Assembly: GCF_001542415.1 (NCBI RefSeq) | Contig: NZ_LNCU01000045.1 | Location: forward strand, 1 to 53,909 | DNA length: 53,909 nucleotides | Reading direction: 5' to 3' | Source: Bradyrhizobium macuxiense | Lineage (GTDB): Bacteria > Pseudomonadota > Alphaproteobacteria > Rhizobiales > Xanthobacteraceae | Part shown: positions 39,480-48,033 of the stretch, piece after piece | Layout of the letters: every line of letters begins with the position of its first letter | Numbering within the stretch: the stretch's first letter is position 1 | Notes under the pieces: model-generated | What the model saw: only the letters and a program-made list of their open reading frames with translations | Told to the model about the DNA's origin: nothing | Databases searched by the model: none | Position numbers and translations under genes: made by a program

Positions 39480-42323
39480 ATGAAAGCCACTCGTACCACT
39501 AGGCATAGCCTGCACGGCTTGGATCCCGCATTGGATCGCCGTGCCGCATTGAAGCTGTTTATGACCGGCGTTGCGGCCACGCTGGCCTCGTGCGGTCGCC
39601 CTCCGGAAGAGGTCGTGCCTTATGTGCAGATGCCCGAACGCGAAACGCCGGGGCTGCCCCTGCTGTTCGCGAGTGCCTTGCCTCTCGCCGGCTACGGTCG
39701 CGGAGTGATCGTCACCTCTGTCGAAGGTCGTCCCATCAAGATTGAGGGCAACCCGCGCCACCCAGCCAGTCTCGGCTCAACCGACGTCTACGGCGAAGCA
39801 ACGGTACTGTCGCTCTACGATCCTGACCGCTCGAAGGCACCATACAGCGATAACCGAACACAATCGTGGAGTGCGTTCGAGGCCGCATTGCGCCCGCGGC
39901 TCGATCGGCATCGCGCGAAGCAAGGAGAGGGACTGGCAGTCCTGACGGGGCGCATCACCTCGCCGAGCATGCTTGCTCAGTTCGAATCGCTCAAGCGATC
40001 GATGCCGCAGATGAAACGGTACCGATACGAACCTATCGATGACGACGCGATACGTAACGGGACGAAACTGGCCTTCGGCCGCCTCGCGACGGCACTGCCG
40101 CGCTTTACTGACGCCCGCATCGTGTTGACGCTCGACGCGGATCCAATCGGCGCCGGTCCTGAGCAGATCCGGTATGCGCGCCAGATTGCTGACGCACGGC
40201 GCGCACAGGTGCCGACCAACTCTCTGCGGCTCTATTCTGCCGAACCGGACTGGAGCCTGACCGGAGCGCTTGCCGATCACCGGGTCGCCTTGCGACCCGA
40301 ACTGATCCGCAACCTCGCGATCGAGGTGGCGCGCGGGCTGGGCGCACCGTTGGAGCAGGCAACGCTACCGGATGAGATCAGGCGGTTCGCAGCGGCCGCC
40401 ACCGCCGACATCCAGGCGCGGCGCGGTGCGGCCCTGGTCATGGCCGGGCCGCGGCAACCGGCCGAGGTCCATGCCCTCTGCCACTGGATCGACGCGCAGC
40501 TGCAGGCGCCCGTGGACTTCATTGCGTCAGTCGATCCCGATGCAAAAAGTCACAACGAATCGTTGCGGACCTTCGTCTCCGACGTACGTGGAGGGCACGT
40601 TGAGACCTTGATCATCCTCGACGCCAATCCTCTCTACAACGCTCCCGGCTCGCTTGGGGTCGGCGAAGCCATCAGAGCCGTCCCCTTCCGGGCGCATTTC
40701 GGTGGCTTCCGCGACGAGACCGCACGACATTGCACATGGCACCTTCCGCTGACGCATGCGCTGGAACACTGGTCCGACATCAGGGCTTTTGACGGGACGG
40801 CAAGCATCATCCAGCCGTTGATTTTACCGCTCTACGACAGTCGCGATCCGCATCAGATCCTGGCGATGCTTGAGGCGGAAGCCAGATCGCCCACGCTCGA
40901 CATTATTCGTAATCAGTGGAAATCGGCGGTTTCCGAGAAAGGCCTGGCAGATTGGTGGCGGCAAACCTTGCACGACGGGGTCGTTGCCAACTCTGCTTTC
41001 GAGAAGATTTCGCTGCCAACGGCCGGCCTTCCCAGTCTGGCGCCAGTTACCGCAGCTGAAGGCTTCACGCTCGCTCTCGCGTCCGACCCTGCCGTCTTCG
41101 ATGGCGGAATGGCCAACAACGCTTGGCTGCAGGAGTGCCCAAAACCTTTCACCAGCCAGGTCTGGGGAAACGCATTGCACGTGGCGGAAAGCGATGCGCG
41201 CGCACTCGGGGTCCGTGATGGCGACGTCCTGCAGCTCAGGCATGGCGAAGCAACCCTCGAAATGCCAGCTCTGATAAGCAAGGGGCAGGCGGCCGGCGTG
41301 CTGTCGACGACACTTGGTTACGGTCGAACCGATGCCGGGACGATCGGAACCGGTATCGGCGTCGACGTGTATCCCTGGCGCAACGCGGACTCGCCCTGGC
41401 TGATTGATCATGTCACGATCACACGGGCAGGGCACCGCGCCGAGCTGCTGCAGACGCAGCACTTCTTCGATCTGGAAGGTGAGGCAGAACAGCTGCAGCC
41501 GCGCCTGACGCTTGCTGACCTCGTCGGCGGCAAATTCCAGGTCGAGCGGCCAGGCGGCAATCCGCCGACACTCTACCCACCGTCGCATGACGACACCTAC
41601 AAATGGGCCATGTCGATCGATGCGTCGGCCTGCATTGGCTGCAATGCCTGCGTCGTGGCGTGTCAGGCTGAGAACAACATTCCGGTTGTTGGTCCCGACG
41701 AAATCGCCATGGGACGCGACATGCATTGGATGCGGATCGATCACTATGTAGTCGACGCGCGTCCGGGATTCAGTCCGACGCCATGCATGCATTGCGAGCA
41801 CGCGCCGTGCGAGCCCGTTTGTCCGGTCGCGGCGTCGATTCACGACAGCGAGGGGCTTAACGTTCAGGTCTACAATCGTTGTGTCGGGACGCGCTTCTGT
41901 GAATCGAACTGTCCGTACAAGGTCCGCCGGTTCAATTTCGCCGGGTATGCCGATGGCCAGGAATACGGCAACCTTGGCGAGGATATCGCCAAGGCCGTCT
42001 TCAATCCCAACGTTTCGGTCCGCGGTCGGGGTGTGATGGAGAAATGCACCTACTGCGTCCAGCGGATCAGCGTCGCCAGACGCGCCGCCGAACGGGAAGG
42101 TCGCGTAATCCGGGAAGGCGAGGTGGTCACGGCCTGCCAGGCGGCGTGCCCAACGCAGGCGATACATTTCGGCGACATGTCCGATCCGCACTCGCGTATC
42201 AACGCACTGCGCGCGGATCCAAGGAGCTACTCGCTTCTGGGCGAGCTCGGAACACGGCCGCGGACAACCTACCTGGCCCGTCTGCAGAATCCCAATCCCG
42301 ACTATGGGAAGGCACGCACATGA
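39480..42323 (+). CDS. actB: Alternative complex III iron-sulfur/molybdopterin-like subunit ActB
   Basis: Encodes 947 residues. Twin-arginine signal LDRRAALKLFMTG at 18-30 followed by LASCG. Residues about 60-700 resemble the molybdopterin oxidoreductase fold; ActB proteins of known structure hold no molybdenum there. The C-terminal 230 residues are a ferredoxin-type module with four clusters: CIGCNACVVAC, CMHCEHAPCEPVCP, FCESNCP and CTYCVQR with ACQAACP. These clusters pass electrons from the quinol site. Six bases follow the actA stop; its own stop overlaps actC (ATGA). Confidence 0.93.
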   Translation: MKATRTTRHSLHGLDPALDRRAALKLFMTGVAATLASCGRPPEEVVPYVQMPERETPGLPLLFASALPLAGYGRGVIVTSVEGRPIKIEGNPRHPASLGSTDVYGEATVLSLYDPDRSKAPYSDNRTQSWSAFEAALRPRLDRHRAKQGEGLAVLTGRITSPSMLAQFESLKRSMPQMKRYRYEPIDDDAIRNGTKLAFGRLATALPRFTDARIVLTLDADPIGAGPEQIRYARQIADARRAQVPTNSLRLYSAEPDWSLTGALADHRVALRPELIRNLAIEVARGLGAPLEQATLPDEIRRFAAAATADIQARRGAALVMAGPRQPAEVHALCHWIDAQLQAPVDFIASVDPDAKSHNESLRTFVSDVRGGHVETLIILDANPLYNAPGSLGVGEAIRAVPFRAHFGGFRDETARHCTWHLPLTHALEHWSDIRAFDGTASIIQPLILPLYDSRDPHQILAMLEAEARSPTLDIIRNQWKSAVSEKGLADWWRQTLHDGVVANSAFEKISLPTAGLPSLAPVTAAEGFTLALASDPAVFDGGMANNAWLQECPKPFTSQVWGNALHVAESDARALGVRDGDVLQLRHGEATLEMPALISKGQAAGVLSTTLGYGRTDAGTIGTGIGVDVYPWRNADSPWLIDHVTITRAGHRAELLQTQHFFDLEGEAEQLQPRLTLADLVGGKFQVERPGGNPPTLYPPSHDDTYKWAMSIDASACIGCNACVVACQAENNIPVVGPDEIAMGRDMHWMRIDHYVVDARPGFSPTPCMHCEHAPCEPVCPVAASIHDSEGLNVQVYNRCVGTRFCESNCPYKVRRFNFAGYADGQEYGNLGEDIAKAVFNPNVSVRGRGVMEKCTYCVQRISVARRAAEREGRVIREGEVVTACQAACPTQAIHFGDMSDPHSRINALRADPRSYSLLGELGTRPRTTYLARLQNPNPDYGKART

Positions 42324-43705
42324 CCATGGCGCTGACCATCCCTGCGGAGAGAACGGCGGGGCCGGAGCGATGGACGTTGCCGGAAGCGCGCAGCCTTGAA
42401 GCCGTCAATGCAATCGTCGCGGCGCCGTTGTTGGAGCGTTCGTCCTGGAGCTGGCGCGCATGGTGGATAGGCCTTTGCGTCAGCCTCGCGGCCACGATGG
42501 CATTCCTGGTCACGGTGTTCCTTGTCTTCGATCGCGGGATCGGGATCTGGGGTGTGAATTCTACCGTAGTGTGGGGCTTCGCCATCGCCGACTACGTCTG
42601 GTGGATCGGCATCGGCAATGCGGGAACGCTGATCTCCTCGATGTTGCTGTTGATGCGGCAGAGCTGGCGGGCGTCGACCAATCGGTTTGCCGAAGCGATG
42701 ACGCTGTTTGCAGCCACCATCGCCGGCATTTTCCCAATCGTTCACCTCGGCCGGCCGATCTATTTCTACTGGCTCACGCCGTACCCCAACACGATGCATC
42801 TCTGGCCGCAGTGGCGCAGTGCGCTGATCTGGGATTTTTGGGCAATCCTGAGCTACATCCTGTTCTCGATCCTGTTCTGGTATGTCGGCCTGATACCGGA
42901 CTTCGCCACCATGCGGGATCGCGCGCAGACGCGGGCGCCGGCAATCTTCTACGGCGCTCTCGCGCTTGGCTGGTGCGGCTCGTCGCGACAATGGCATGTC
43001 TACGAGAAGCTTCATCTTGCGCTGGCCTGTCTCGGCGTTCCCCTGGTCGTCTCGCTGCACAGCGTGGTCGGGATGGATTTTGCCGCCAGCCTGATGCCGG
43101 GCTGGCAGGAGACGATCTTTCCGCCGTATTTCGTGGTTGGCGCGATGTATTCCGGCTTCGCGATGGTCCTCTGCCTGGCTGCATTGGTACGGTGGGGCTT
43201 CCGCATGCAGGGCCTGATCACGACCGCGCATTTCGACGTGATGGCCAAGGTGATGCTGGCGGCGTCGATCATTATGGGCCTGTCTTATGCTACCGAGTGG
43301 TTCAACGCCTGGTACGGGGGCCAGCATGCCGATCGCAGCCTCGTCGCGTTCGAATTCGCCGGACATTACGCGCCGATGTTCTGGGCACTTTTGCTCTGCA
43401 ATGTGGTGATACCGCAGGCGTTTTGGTCGAGCGCGATACGCAGCAACGTAATCGCAGTGTTCGTCATTTCCGTCATAATCAATATCGGGATGTGGCTCGA
43501 GCGCATCCTGATCATCTGGAACACGCTGTCGCACGACTATCTGCCCAGCGCATGGCGGATGTTTCTTCCGACCGTTTGGGACTGGCTGTTGACATTTGGC
43601 TCGCTCGGCCTGTTCGCCCTGATGTTCCTGCTCTTCGTCCGGATCATTCCAGTCGTCTCGATGCATGAGGTGCGAAAGCTGGTTGCGGAAGGGCAATCGC
43701 CATGA
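42320..43705 (+). CDS. actC: Alternative complex III quinol-binding membrane subunit ActC (NrfD-like)
   Basis: Encodes 461 residues from ATG 42320, overlapping the actB stop by four bases. About ten transmembrane helices of the PsrC/NrfD type, with the family phrases WGFAIADYVWWIGIGNAGTL, PIYFYWLTPYPNTM, WEFWAILSYI-like (WDFWAILSY) and HSVVGMDFAASLMPGWQETI. ActC carries the quinol oxidation site of the complex. Length and helix count fit ActC rather than ActF. No anomalies. Confidence 0.93.
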   Translation: MTMALTIPAERTAGPERWTLPEARSLEAVNAIVAAPLLERSSWSWRAWWIGLCVSLAATMAFLVTVFLVFDRGIGIWGVNSTVVWGFAIADYVWWIGIGNAGTLISSMLLLMRQSWRASTNRFAEAMTLFAATIAGIFPIVHLGRPIYFYWLTPYPNTMHLWPQWRSALIWDFWAILSYILFSILFWYVGLIPDFATMRDRAQTRAPAIFYGALALGWCGSSRQWHVYEKLHLALACLGVPLVVSLHSVVGMDFAASLMPGWQETIFPPYFVVGAMYSGFAMVLCLAALVRWGFRMQGLITTAHFDVMAKVMLAASIIMGLSYATEWFNAWYGGQHADRSLVAFEFAGHYAPMFWALLLCNVVIPQAFWSSAIRSNVIAVFVISVIINIGMWLERILIIWNTLSHDYLPSAWRMFLPTVWDWLLTFGSLGLFALMFLLFVRIIPVVSMHEVRKLVAEGQSP

Positions 43706-44226
43706 CGCAGTTGCTCCTCGCCGAATTCACGGATCAGCGGCGTTTTGTCGAAGCGGCCCGCCGCGGGCGCGACGCGCAGTACCGCGTGGTCGAGGTCTAC
43801 ACGCCTTATCCTCTCGAAGAGCTGCACGACGAGCTCAGTCATCGGGAAAGCCGGATCCGTCCGGTGATGTTCGTGGGAGGCGTCCTGACCGCGGCCCTAG
43901 CCTACGGCCTCGAATATTATTCGGCGGCTATCAACTATCCCTACAACAGCGGCGGTCGCCCGCTCGATGCATGGCCGGCCTTCATGCTGGTCCCGTTTGC
44001 GACCGGGATCCTGGTGGCGGCGGTGTGCGGCTTTGCGACGTTCCTCTTCGAGGCGAGGCTGCCCTATCTCAGCAACCCGCTGTTCGCCGCAGACGGATAT
44101 GGCGGTGCAACCCAGGATCGGTTCGTGCTGGCGATCGAGTGTCCGCAGGACGGCGATGATCGGTCAGCAGTGACAAAAAGGCTCTCAGACTTCGGTGCCA
44201 TTTCGATACAGCAGGTCGAGCCATGA
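43702..44226 (+). CDS. actD: Alternative complex III subunit ActD (DUF3341)
   Basis: Encodes 174 residues, start overlapping actC by four bases. A soluble N-terminal part with the DUF3341 phrase YRVVEVYTPYPLEEL precedes two transmembrane helices (about 55-75 and 93-115, PVMFVGGVLTAALAYG and LVPFATGILVAAVCGF), then LPYLSNPLF and a C-terminal ferredoxin-like fold (DRFVLAIEC). ActD packs between the membrane arms of the complex. Confidence 0.92.
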   Translation: MTQLLLAEFTDQRRFVEAARRGRDAQYRVVEVYTPYPLEELHDELSHRESRIRPVMFVGGVLTAALAYGLEYYSAAINYPYNSGGRPLDAWPAFMLVPFATGILVAAVCGFATFLFEARLPYLSNPLFAADGYGGATQDRFVLAIECPQDGDDRSAVTKRLSDFGAISIQQVEP

Positions 44227-44756
44227 GGCGTATTGCTGCACAACTGCTAGGTATCGCGCTATGCGCCGGCCTGCTCGCCGGCTGCGATCTCAGCATGACC
44301 GAGCAGCGCAAGCTTGCGACCAACTCACCGACGTCGCTTTGGCCGGACGGGACGACGGCGCGGCCGCTGCCGGCTGGTGTGGTCGCGCAAGGTGACCTCG
44401 ATCGTGACGCGGCGGCCAGGCCCCCTCCGCCGGTCACGGAAGCGCTGCTCGTGCGAGGGCGTGAGCGTTTCGGCATCTTCTGCGCTCCCTGTCACGGTCT
44501 CGCCGGCGACGGGGACGGCGTCATCGTCGCGCATGGCTTTCCGGCACCGCCGTCCTATCACATCGACCGCCTTCTGGCCGCCCCGGCGCAGCACTTCTAC
44601 GGCGTCATGACCAATGGCTACGGAGTGATGTTCTCTTATGGCGATCGCGTGCCGCCTCATGATCGGTGGGCGATCGCAGCCTATATCCGCGCCTTGCAGT
44701 TGTCGCGGCGAACCAAGGTGGCCGACGTGCCCGATGTAGCGGAGCACATCAGATGA
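44223..44756 (+). CDS. actE: Alternative complex III mono-haem cytochrome c subunit ActE
   Basis: Encodes 177 residues. A lipoprotein signal ends with LLAGC (Cys21). A single haem motif CAPCH is at 87-91 with GLAGDGDGV after it, and candidate axial methionines occur in GVMTNGYGVMFSYG. It is the outlet cytochrome of alternative complex III, passing electrons to the haem c domain of the caa3 oxidase subunit II. Four-base overlaps with actD and actF. Confidence 0.92.
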   Translation: MRRIAAQLLGIALCAGLLAGCDLSMTEQRKLATNSPTSLWPDGTTARPLPAGVVAQGDLDRDAAARPPPPVTEALLVRGRERFGIFCAPCHGLAGDGDGVIVAHGFPAPPSYHIDRLLAAPAQHFYGVMTNGYGVMFSYGDRVPPHDRWAIAAYIRALQLSRRTKVADVPDVAEHIR

Positions 44757-45811
44757 CCGCACGAGGCCAAAGCGTCGCAGCACTGGCCGGGGGCGTTGCG
44801 GCGCTGCTCGGCGTTGTCGGGTGCGCAATCGTTGATCCGGCAGCAGCCGGCACCGGCTGGCTCGTTGGATTCGTGTTCTGGGCGCAGATCCTGGTGGGCA
44901 GTCTGTCGCTCATGATGATTCATCGGCTGACCTCCGGCGGCTGGGGCGAGATCATCGCACCCGTGACCGAACCGAGCGCAGCCGCCATTCCGTTGCTGCT
45001 TCTTCTCGCCGTGCCGATCTTTGTCGCGATCCCTGCGCTATATCCGTGGGCCCAGAGGCCGCTCACGGTGAAGCCCGATGTCCTGTCGCTCTATCTCAAT
45101 CGCCCGGCCTTTGTGGTGCGATCGCTGGTGGCATTGGCAGGTTGGTCGGCCTTGGCGTTTTTCCTTCCGCGGGCCGCCGGCGGGCGCGGTCAGTTGCTGG
45201 CAGCGCTCGGGCTGGCGTTCCATGCCGTCATCATCAGCAGCGTGTCGATCGACTGGTATCTCTCGATCGAGGCGCCTTTTACCTCGTCGTCGTTCGGAGC
45301 AAGCGTTGCAATTACCTCGCTCGTCGCTGCCTTGGCCTGGGCGACCATGTGGATGCCGGCACCCGACGACGAGCCGGCCATTGGCGACGTCGGCGCGCTG
45401 CTGCTGGCGACTATTCTTGGGATCACCTACATCGACTTCATGGCGGTTCTCGTCATCTGGTATGGCGATCTTCCGCGCGAAGAAGCCTGGTTCGTGGCGC
45501 GGAGTCATTTGCCATGGACCGCACTGGCTGGGGCGGCGTTTGCGCTGGGATCCCTGATCCCGACACTTGTGCTGCTTCAATCGCGCGTGCGGAACCAGCG
45601 CCGGCCGCTCCGCGTGGTCGGGATCATCACGCTCGTCGGGATTGCTGCAAACGACGCGTATCTCATTGCGCCGGCGAGGGGCGTAGCCGCGCTCCCCAGC
45701 GCGTTGCTGGCTGTTATCGGCATGGGTCTGATTATCATCAGCGTCACGTCGTTTCTTGCGCGAAGCGGAGCGCCGCGGCTGTTTGCATGGGGGCCGAGCG
45801 ATGTCCGGTGA
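44753..45811 (+). CDS. actF: Alternative complex III membrane subunit ActF
   Basis: Encodes 352 residues from ATG 44753, overlapping actE by four bases. About ten transmembrane helices; phrases such as FVFWAQILVGSLSLMMIHRLTSGGWG, VISSVSIDWYLSIEAPF-like (IISSVSIDWYLSIEAPFTSS) and YIDFMAVLVIWYGDLP match ActF, the NrfD-like homologue that lacks the quinol site. It completes the six-subunit core ActABCDEF in canonical order. Confidence 0.9.
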   Translation: MTARGQSVAALAGGVAALLGVVGCAIVDPAAAGTGWLVGFVFWAQILVGSLSLMMIHRLTSGGWGEIIAPVTEPSAAAIPLLLLLAVPIFVAIPALYPWAQRPLTVKPDVLSLYLNRPAFVVRSLVALAGWSALAFFLPRAAGGRGQLLAALGLAFHAVIISSVSIDWYLSIEAPFTSSSFGASVAITSLVAALAWATMWMPAPDDEPAIGDVGALLLATILGITYIDFMAVLVIWYGDLPREEAWFVARSHLPWTALAGAAFALGSLIPTLVLLQSRVRNQRRPLRVVGIITLVGIAANDAYLIAPARGVAALPSALLAVIGMGLIIISVTSFLARSGAPRLFAWGPSDVR

Positions 45812-46280
45812 ACGCCATCATATTCAGTACGTTCCCGAGTCTCCGAATGTTGGAATGGGATTCGTGGGTTGGACGGCGCTCGGCGCGCTGCTGCTGCTCG
45901 TGGTGTCGATCGGCGGCCTCTACGGCGTTTATCACGCCGTTGCGCCGCCCAGAGCTCTGCCGCAACCGCAGGAGTTTCCGCAGCCTCGCATCGACACGAC
46001 GGAGAGTAAGGAATTTCAGCGGATCGCTGCCGCACAGCGCAAGAAGCTGGAATCCTGGCAATGGGCGGATCAGAAGCATTCGTTGGTTCAGGTGCCGATC
46101 GAACGAGCCATGCAATTGCTCGCGAAAAAGGGCGGCAACGCCTATCAGCCGCTGCTGCCATCGCCGCAAACTGCGCTGTCGGCGCCGACCGCCGCCGCCG
46201 AGCGATCAACGATCCAGCAACGGAGAGGAACTCCGGATGAACCCGAGGCGGAGCATCAGCCGCAGGAGCCGGGCAAATGA
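45801..46280 (+). CDS. Small single-pass membrane protein of the ACIII-caa3 operon
   Basis: Encodes 159 residues, start overlapping actF by 11 bases. One transmembrane helix near 22-45 (VGWTALGALLLLVVSIGGLYGVY), then a periplasmic part with the pattern PQPQEFPQPRIDTTESKEFQRI, a helical segment (AAAQRKKLESWQWADQ) and VQVPIERAMQLLAKKGG, and a disordered Pro/Gln tail. Such proteins are regular companions in ACIII-oxidase operons of proteobacteria and may help oxidase assembly or bridge the two complexes. No haem or metal motif is present. I do not know a gene name. Confidence 0.75.
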   Translation: MSGERHHIQYVPESPNVGMGFVGWTALGALLLLVVSIGGLYGVYHAVAPPRALPQPQEFPQPRIDTTESKEFQRIAAAQRKKLESWQWADQKHSLVQVPIERAMQLLAKKGGNAYQPLLPSPQTALSAPTAAAERSTIQQRRGTPDEPEAEHQPQEPGK

Positions 46281-47077
46281 GAATGTCCTCCGTCCTCATC
46301 CCGCTGCTGATCTGTGCGCCGCTCGCGGCGCCGGGGCCGGCGAGGGCGGGGCTCATTGATGCCGACGTCCGGAAGGTTGAGGCGGCGCCAGCACCGGATG
46401 CAGTATTGCCGCTCGATGTTGGCTTCATCGACGAGAGCGGGCGTCCCGTGACCTTGCGCAACGCGATCGGCGGCCTGCCGTCGGTTCTGGTCTTTGCGGA
46501 TTACACCTGTCGGACCTTATGCGGACCGATCCTGGAATTCACCGTAGCCGGTCTGGCGAAGACGGGTCTCAGGCCGGGAGCCGACTTCCACCTGGTGGCG
46601 CTGGGTATTGATCCAAAGGACAAACCGGCGGCGGCGCAAGCGATGCGCGCGCGCCACCTCGACGCCGGGAGCCCGATCGGTGCGGCGACGGTCTTCCTGA
46701 CCGGCAGCAATGCGGCTGTGCGCGACGTCACGCAGGCGGCGGGGCTTCGCTACTCTTACGATGCGGAGCACGATCAATATGCCCATCCGGCGGCCGTGTA
46801 CGTCGTTGATGCAAAGGGAAGAGTGCGCCGAGTCTTGTCGCCGCTCGGCCTGGACGCGGCTGATCTGCGGCTGGCCATCGTGGATGCGGGGCGCGGTACG
46901 GTCGGCACGCTCGCTGATCGCATCCATCTGTTGTGTTACGGCTACGATCCGGTGAAGGGAGTTTACACCGAACGCATCACCAGCATGCTCGCGGTTGCAG
47001 CGGTTATCACGCTGGTGGTCATGCTGGGCGGCATATCCCTGATGGCGAGGCGTGAACGTCGGAGCTTGCCGCCATGA
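46277..47077 (+). CDS. SCO1/SenC-type copper chaperone with C-terminal membrane anchor
   Basis: Encodes 266 residues. An N-terminal signal sequence is followed by a thioredoxin-like fold. The copper ligands are Cys78 and Cys82 (CRTLC) and His170 (QYAHPAAVYVV). A transmembrane helix at about 236-256 anchors the C-terminus, so the protein is probably held in the membrane at its end and not only at its start. It delivers copper to the CuA site of subunit II, whose gene follows with a four-base overlap. Confidence 0.9.
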   Translation: MRMSSVLIPLLICAPLAAPGPARAGLIDADVRKVEAAPAPDAVLPLDVGFIDESGRPVTLRNAIGGLPSVLVFADYTCRTLCGPILEFTVAGLAKTGLRPGADFHLVALGIDPKDKPAAAQAMRARHLDAGSPIGAATVFLTGSNAAVRDVTQAAGLRYSYDAEHDQYAHPAAVYVVDAKGRVRRVLSPLGLDAADLRLAIVDAGRGTVGTLADRIHLLCYGYDPVKGVYTERITSMLAVAAVITLVVMLGGISLMARRERRSLPP

Positions 47078-48033
47078 AGCTCACCGAGTTTACCACGGCC
47101 GCTTCCGACTATGCCGCCCATGTCGATGCGCTATTCATACTATTGTCCGTGGTCTCGGGAGCCGTCGTCGCGCTCGTTGCGGGCCTGATCACCTATTTCC
47201 TGATCCGTTATCACAAGGGATCGGGCGCGCCGCGCGGCGAGACGCCGGAGCGGCTCGATCGAGAGATAGAGATCGGCTGGACGGCGGCAACGTCCTTTCT
47301 GTTTCTGTTCCTGTTCTGGTGGGCGGCATCACGCCAGCTATCGGCGCTGGCCACTCCCGAGCCTGCCCTCGAGATCCATGTCGTGGCCAAGCAATGGATG
47401 TGGCGCATCCAGCATCCCAGTGGCGCACGCGAGATCGACGAACTGCACGTGCCGGTTCATACCAACGTTCGATTGATCATGACATCGCAAGATGCGATTC
47501 ACGACCTCTATCTTCCGGCGCTCCGGCTCAAACAGGACGTCCTGCCCGACCGCTATACCTATCTCTCATTCAACGCGACGAAGACCGGCGTCTTTCATCT
47601 GACATGTGCGGAGTTCTGCGGAACAGACCATTCGGTGATGGCAGGACGGCTCGTGGTCGTCACTCCGGAGGAATATTCGCGCTGGAACGCAGCCGTGCCG
47701 GAGGGCGATGATCTTGCCCATCAGGGCAAGGCTTTGTTCCTTTCGCTGGGGTGCTCCGGATGCCATACACCGGGCTCGACCGTTCATGCGCCGGACCTGA
47801 AGGGCGTCTACGGCAGCGCGGTGCAGCTTGCCGACGGCCGGACGGTCACGGCCGACGAAGCCTATTTGCGCGACTGCATCCTGTTGCCTGACAAGAACAG
47901 GGTAGCCGGATTTCCGCCCCTGATGCCGAATTTCAGCGGCGCGGTCACACCGGGGCAAGTGATCTCGCTGGTCGCTTACGTCAAGTCCCTCTCCAGCCAG
48001 TCAGTTGATACAGGGCAAGGAGCTTCGCCATGA
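47074..48033 (+). CDS. coxB: Cytochrome c oxidase subunit II with fused cytochrome c (caa3 type)
   Basis: Encodes 319 residues. Two transmembrane helices (about 20-44 and 68-90). CuA ligands are complete: His143, Cys178, Cys182, His186 and Met189 in CAEFCGTDHSVM. A C-terminal haem c domain follows with CSGCH at 227-231 and PLMPNF as likely Met ligand. This fusion defines caa3 oxidases and lets the enzyme accept electrons directly from ActE. Overlaps of four bases on both sides. Confidence 0.94.
   Translation: MKLTEFTTAASDYAAHVDALFILLSVVSGAVVALVAGLITYFLIRYHKGSGAPRGETPERLDREIEIGWTAATSFLFLFLFWWAASRQLSALATPEPALEIHVVAKQWMWRIQHPSGAREIDELHVPVHTNVRLIMTSQDAIHDLYLPALRLKQDVLPDRYTYLSFNATKTGVFHLTCAEFCGTDHSVMAGRLVVVTPEEYSRWNAAVPEGDDLAHQGKALFLSLGCSGCHTPGSTVHAPDLKGVYGSAVQLADGRTVTADEAYLRDCILLPDKNRVAGFPPLMPNFSGAVTPGQVISLVAYVKSLSSQSVDTGQGASP

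Noticed and set aside
39480..41600. Molybdopterin oxidoreductase enzyme in ActB
   Set aside because: Sequence resembles that fold, but in alternative complex III this domain carries no molybdenum; not called as a separate enzyme.
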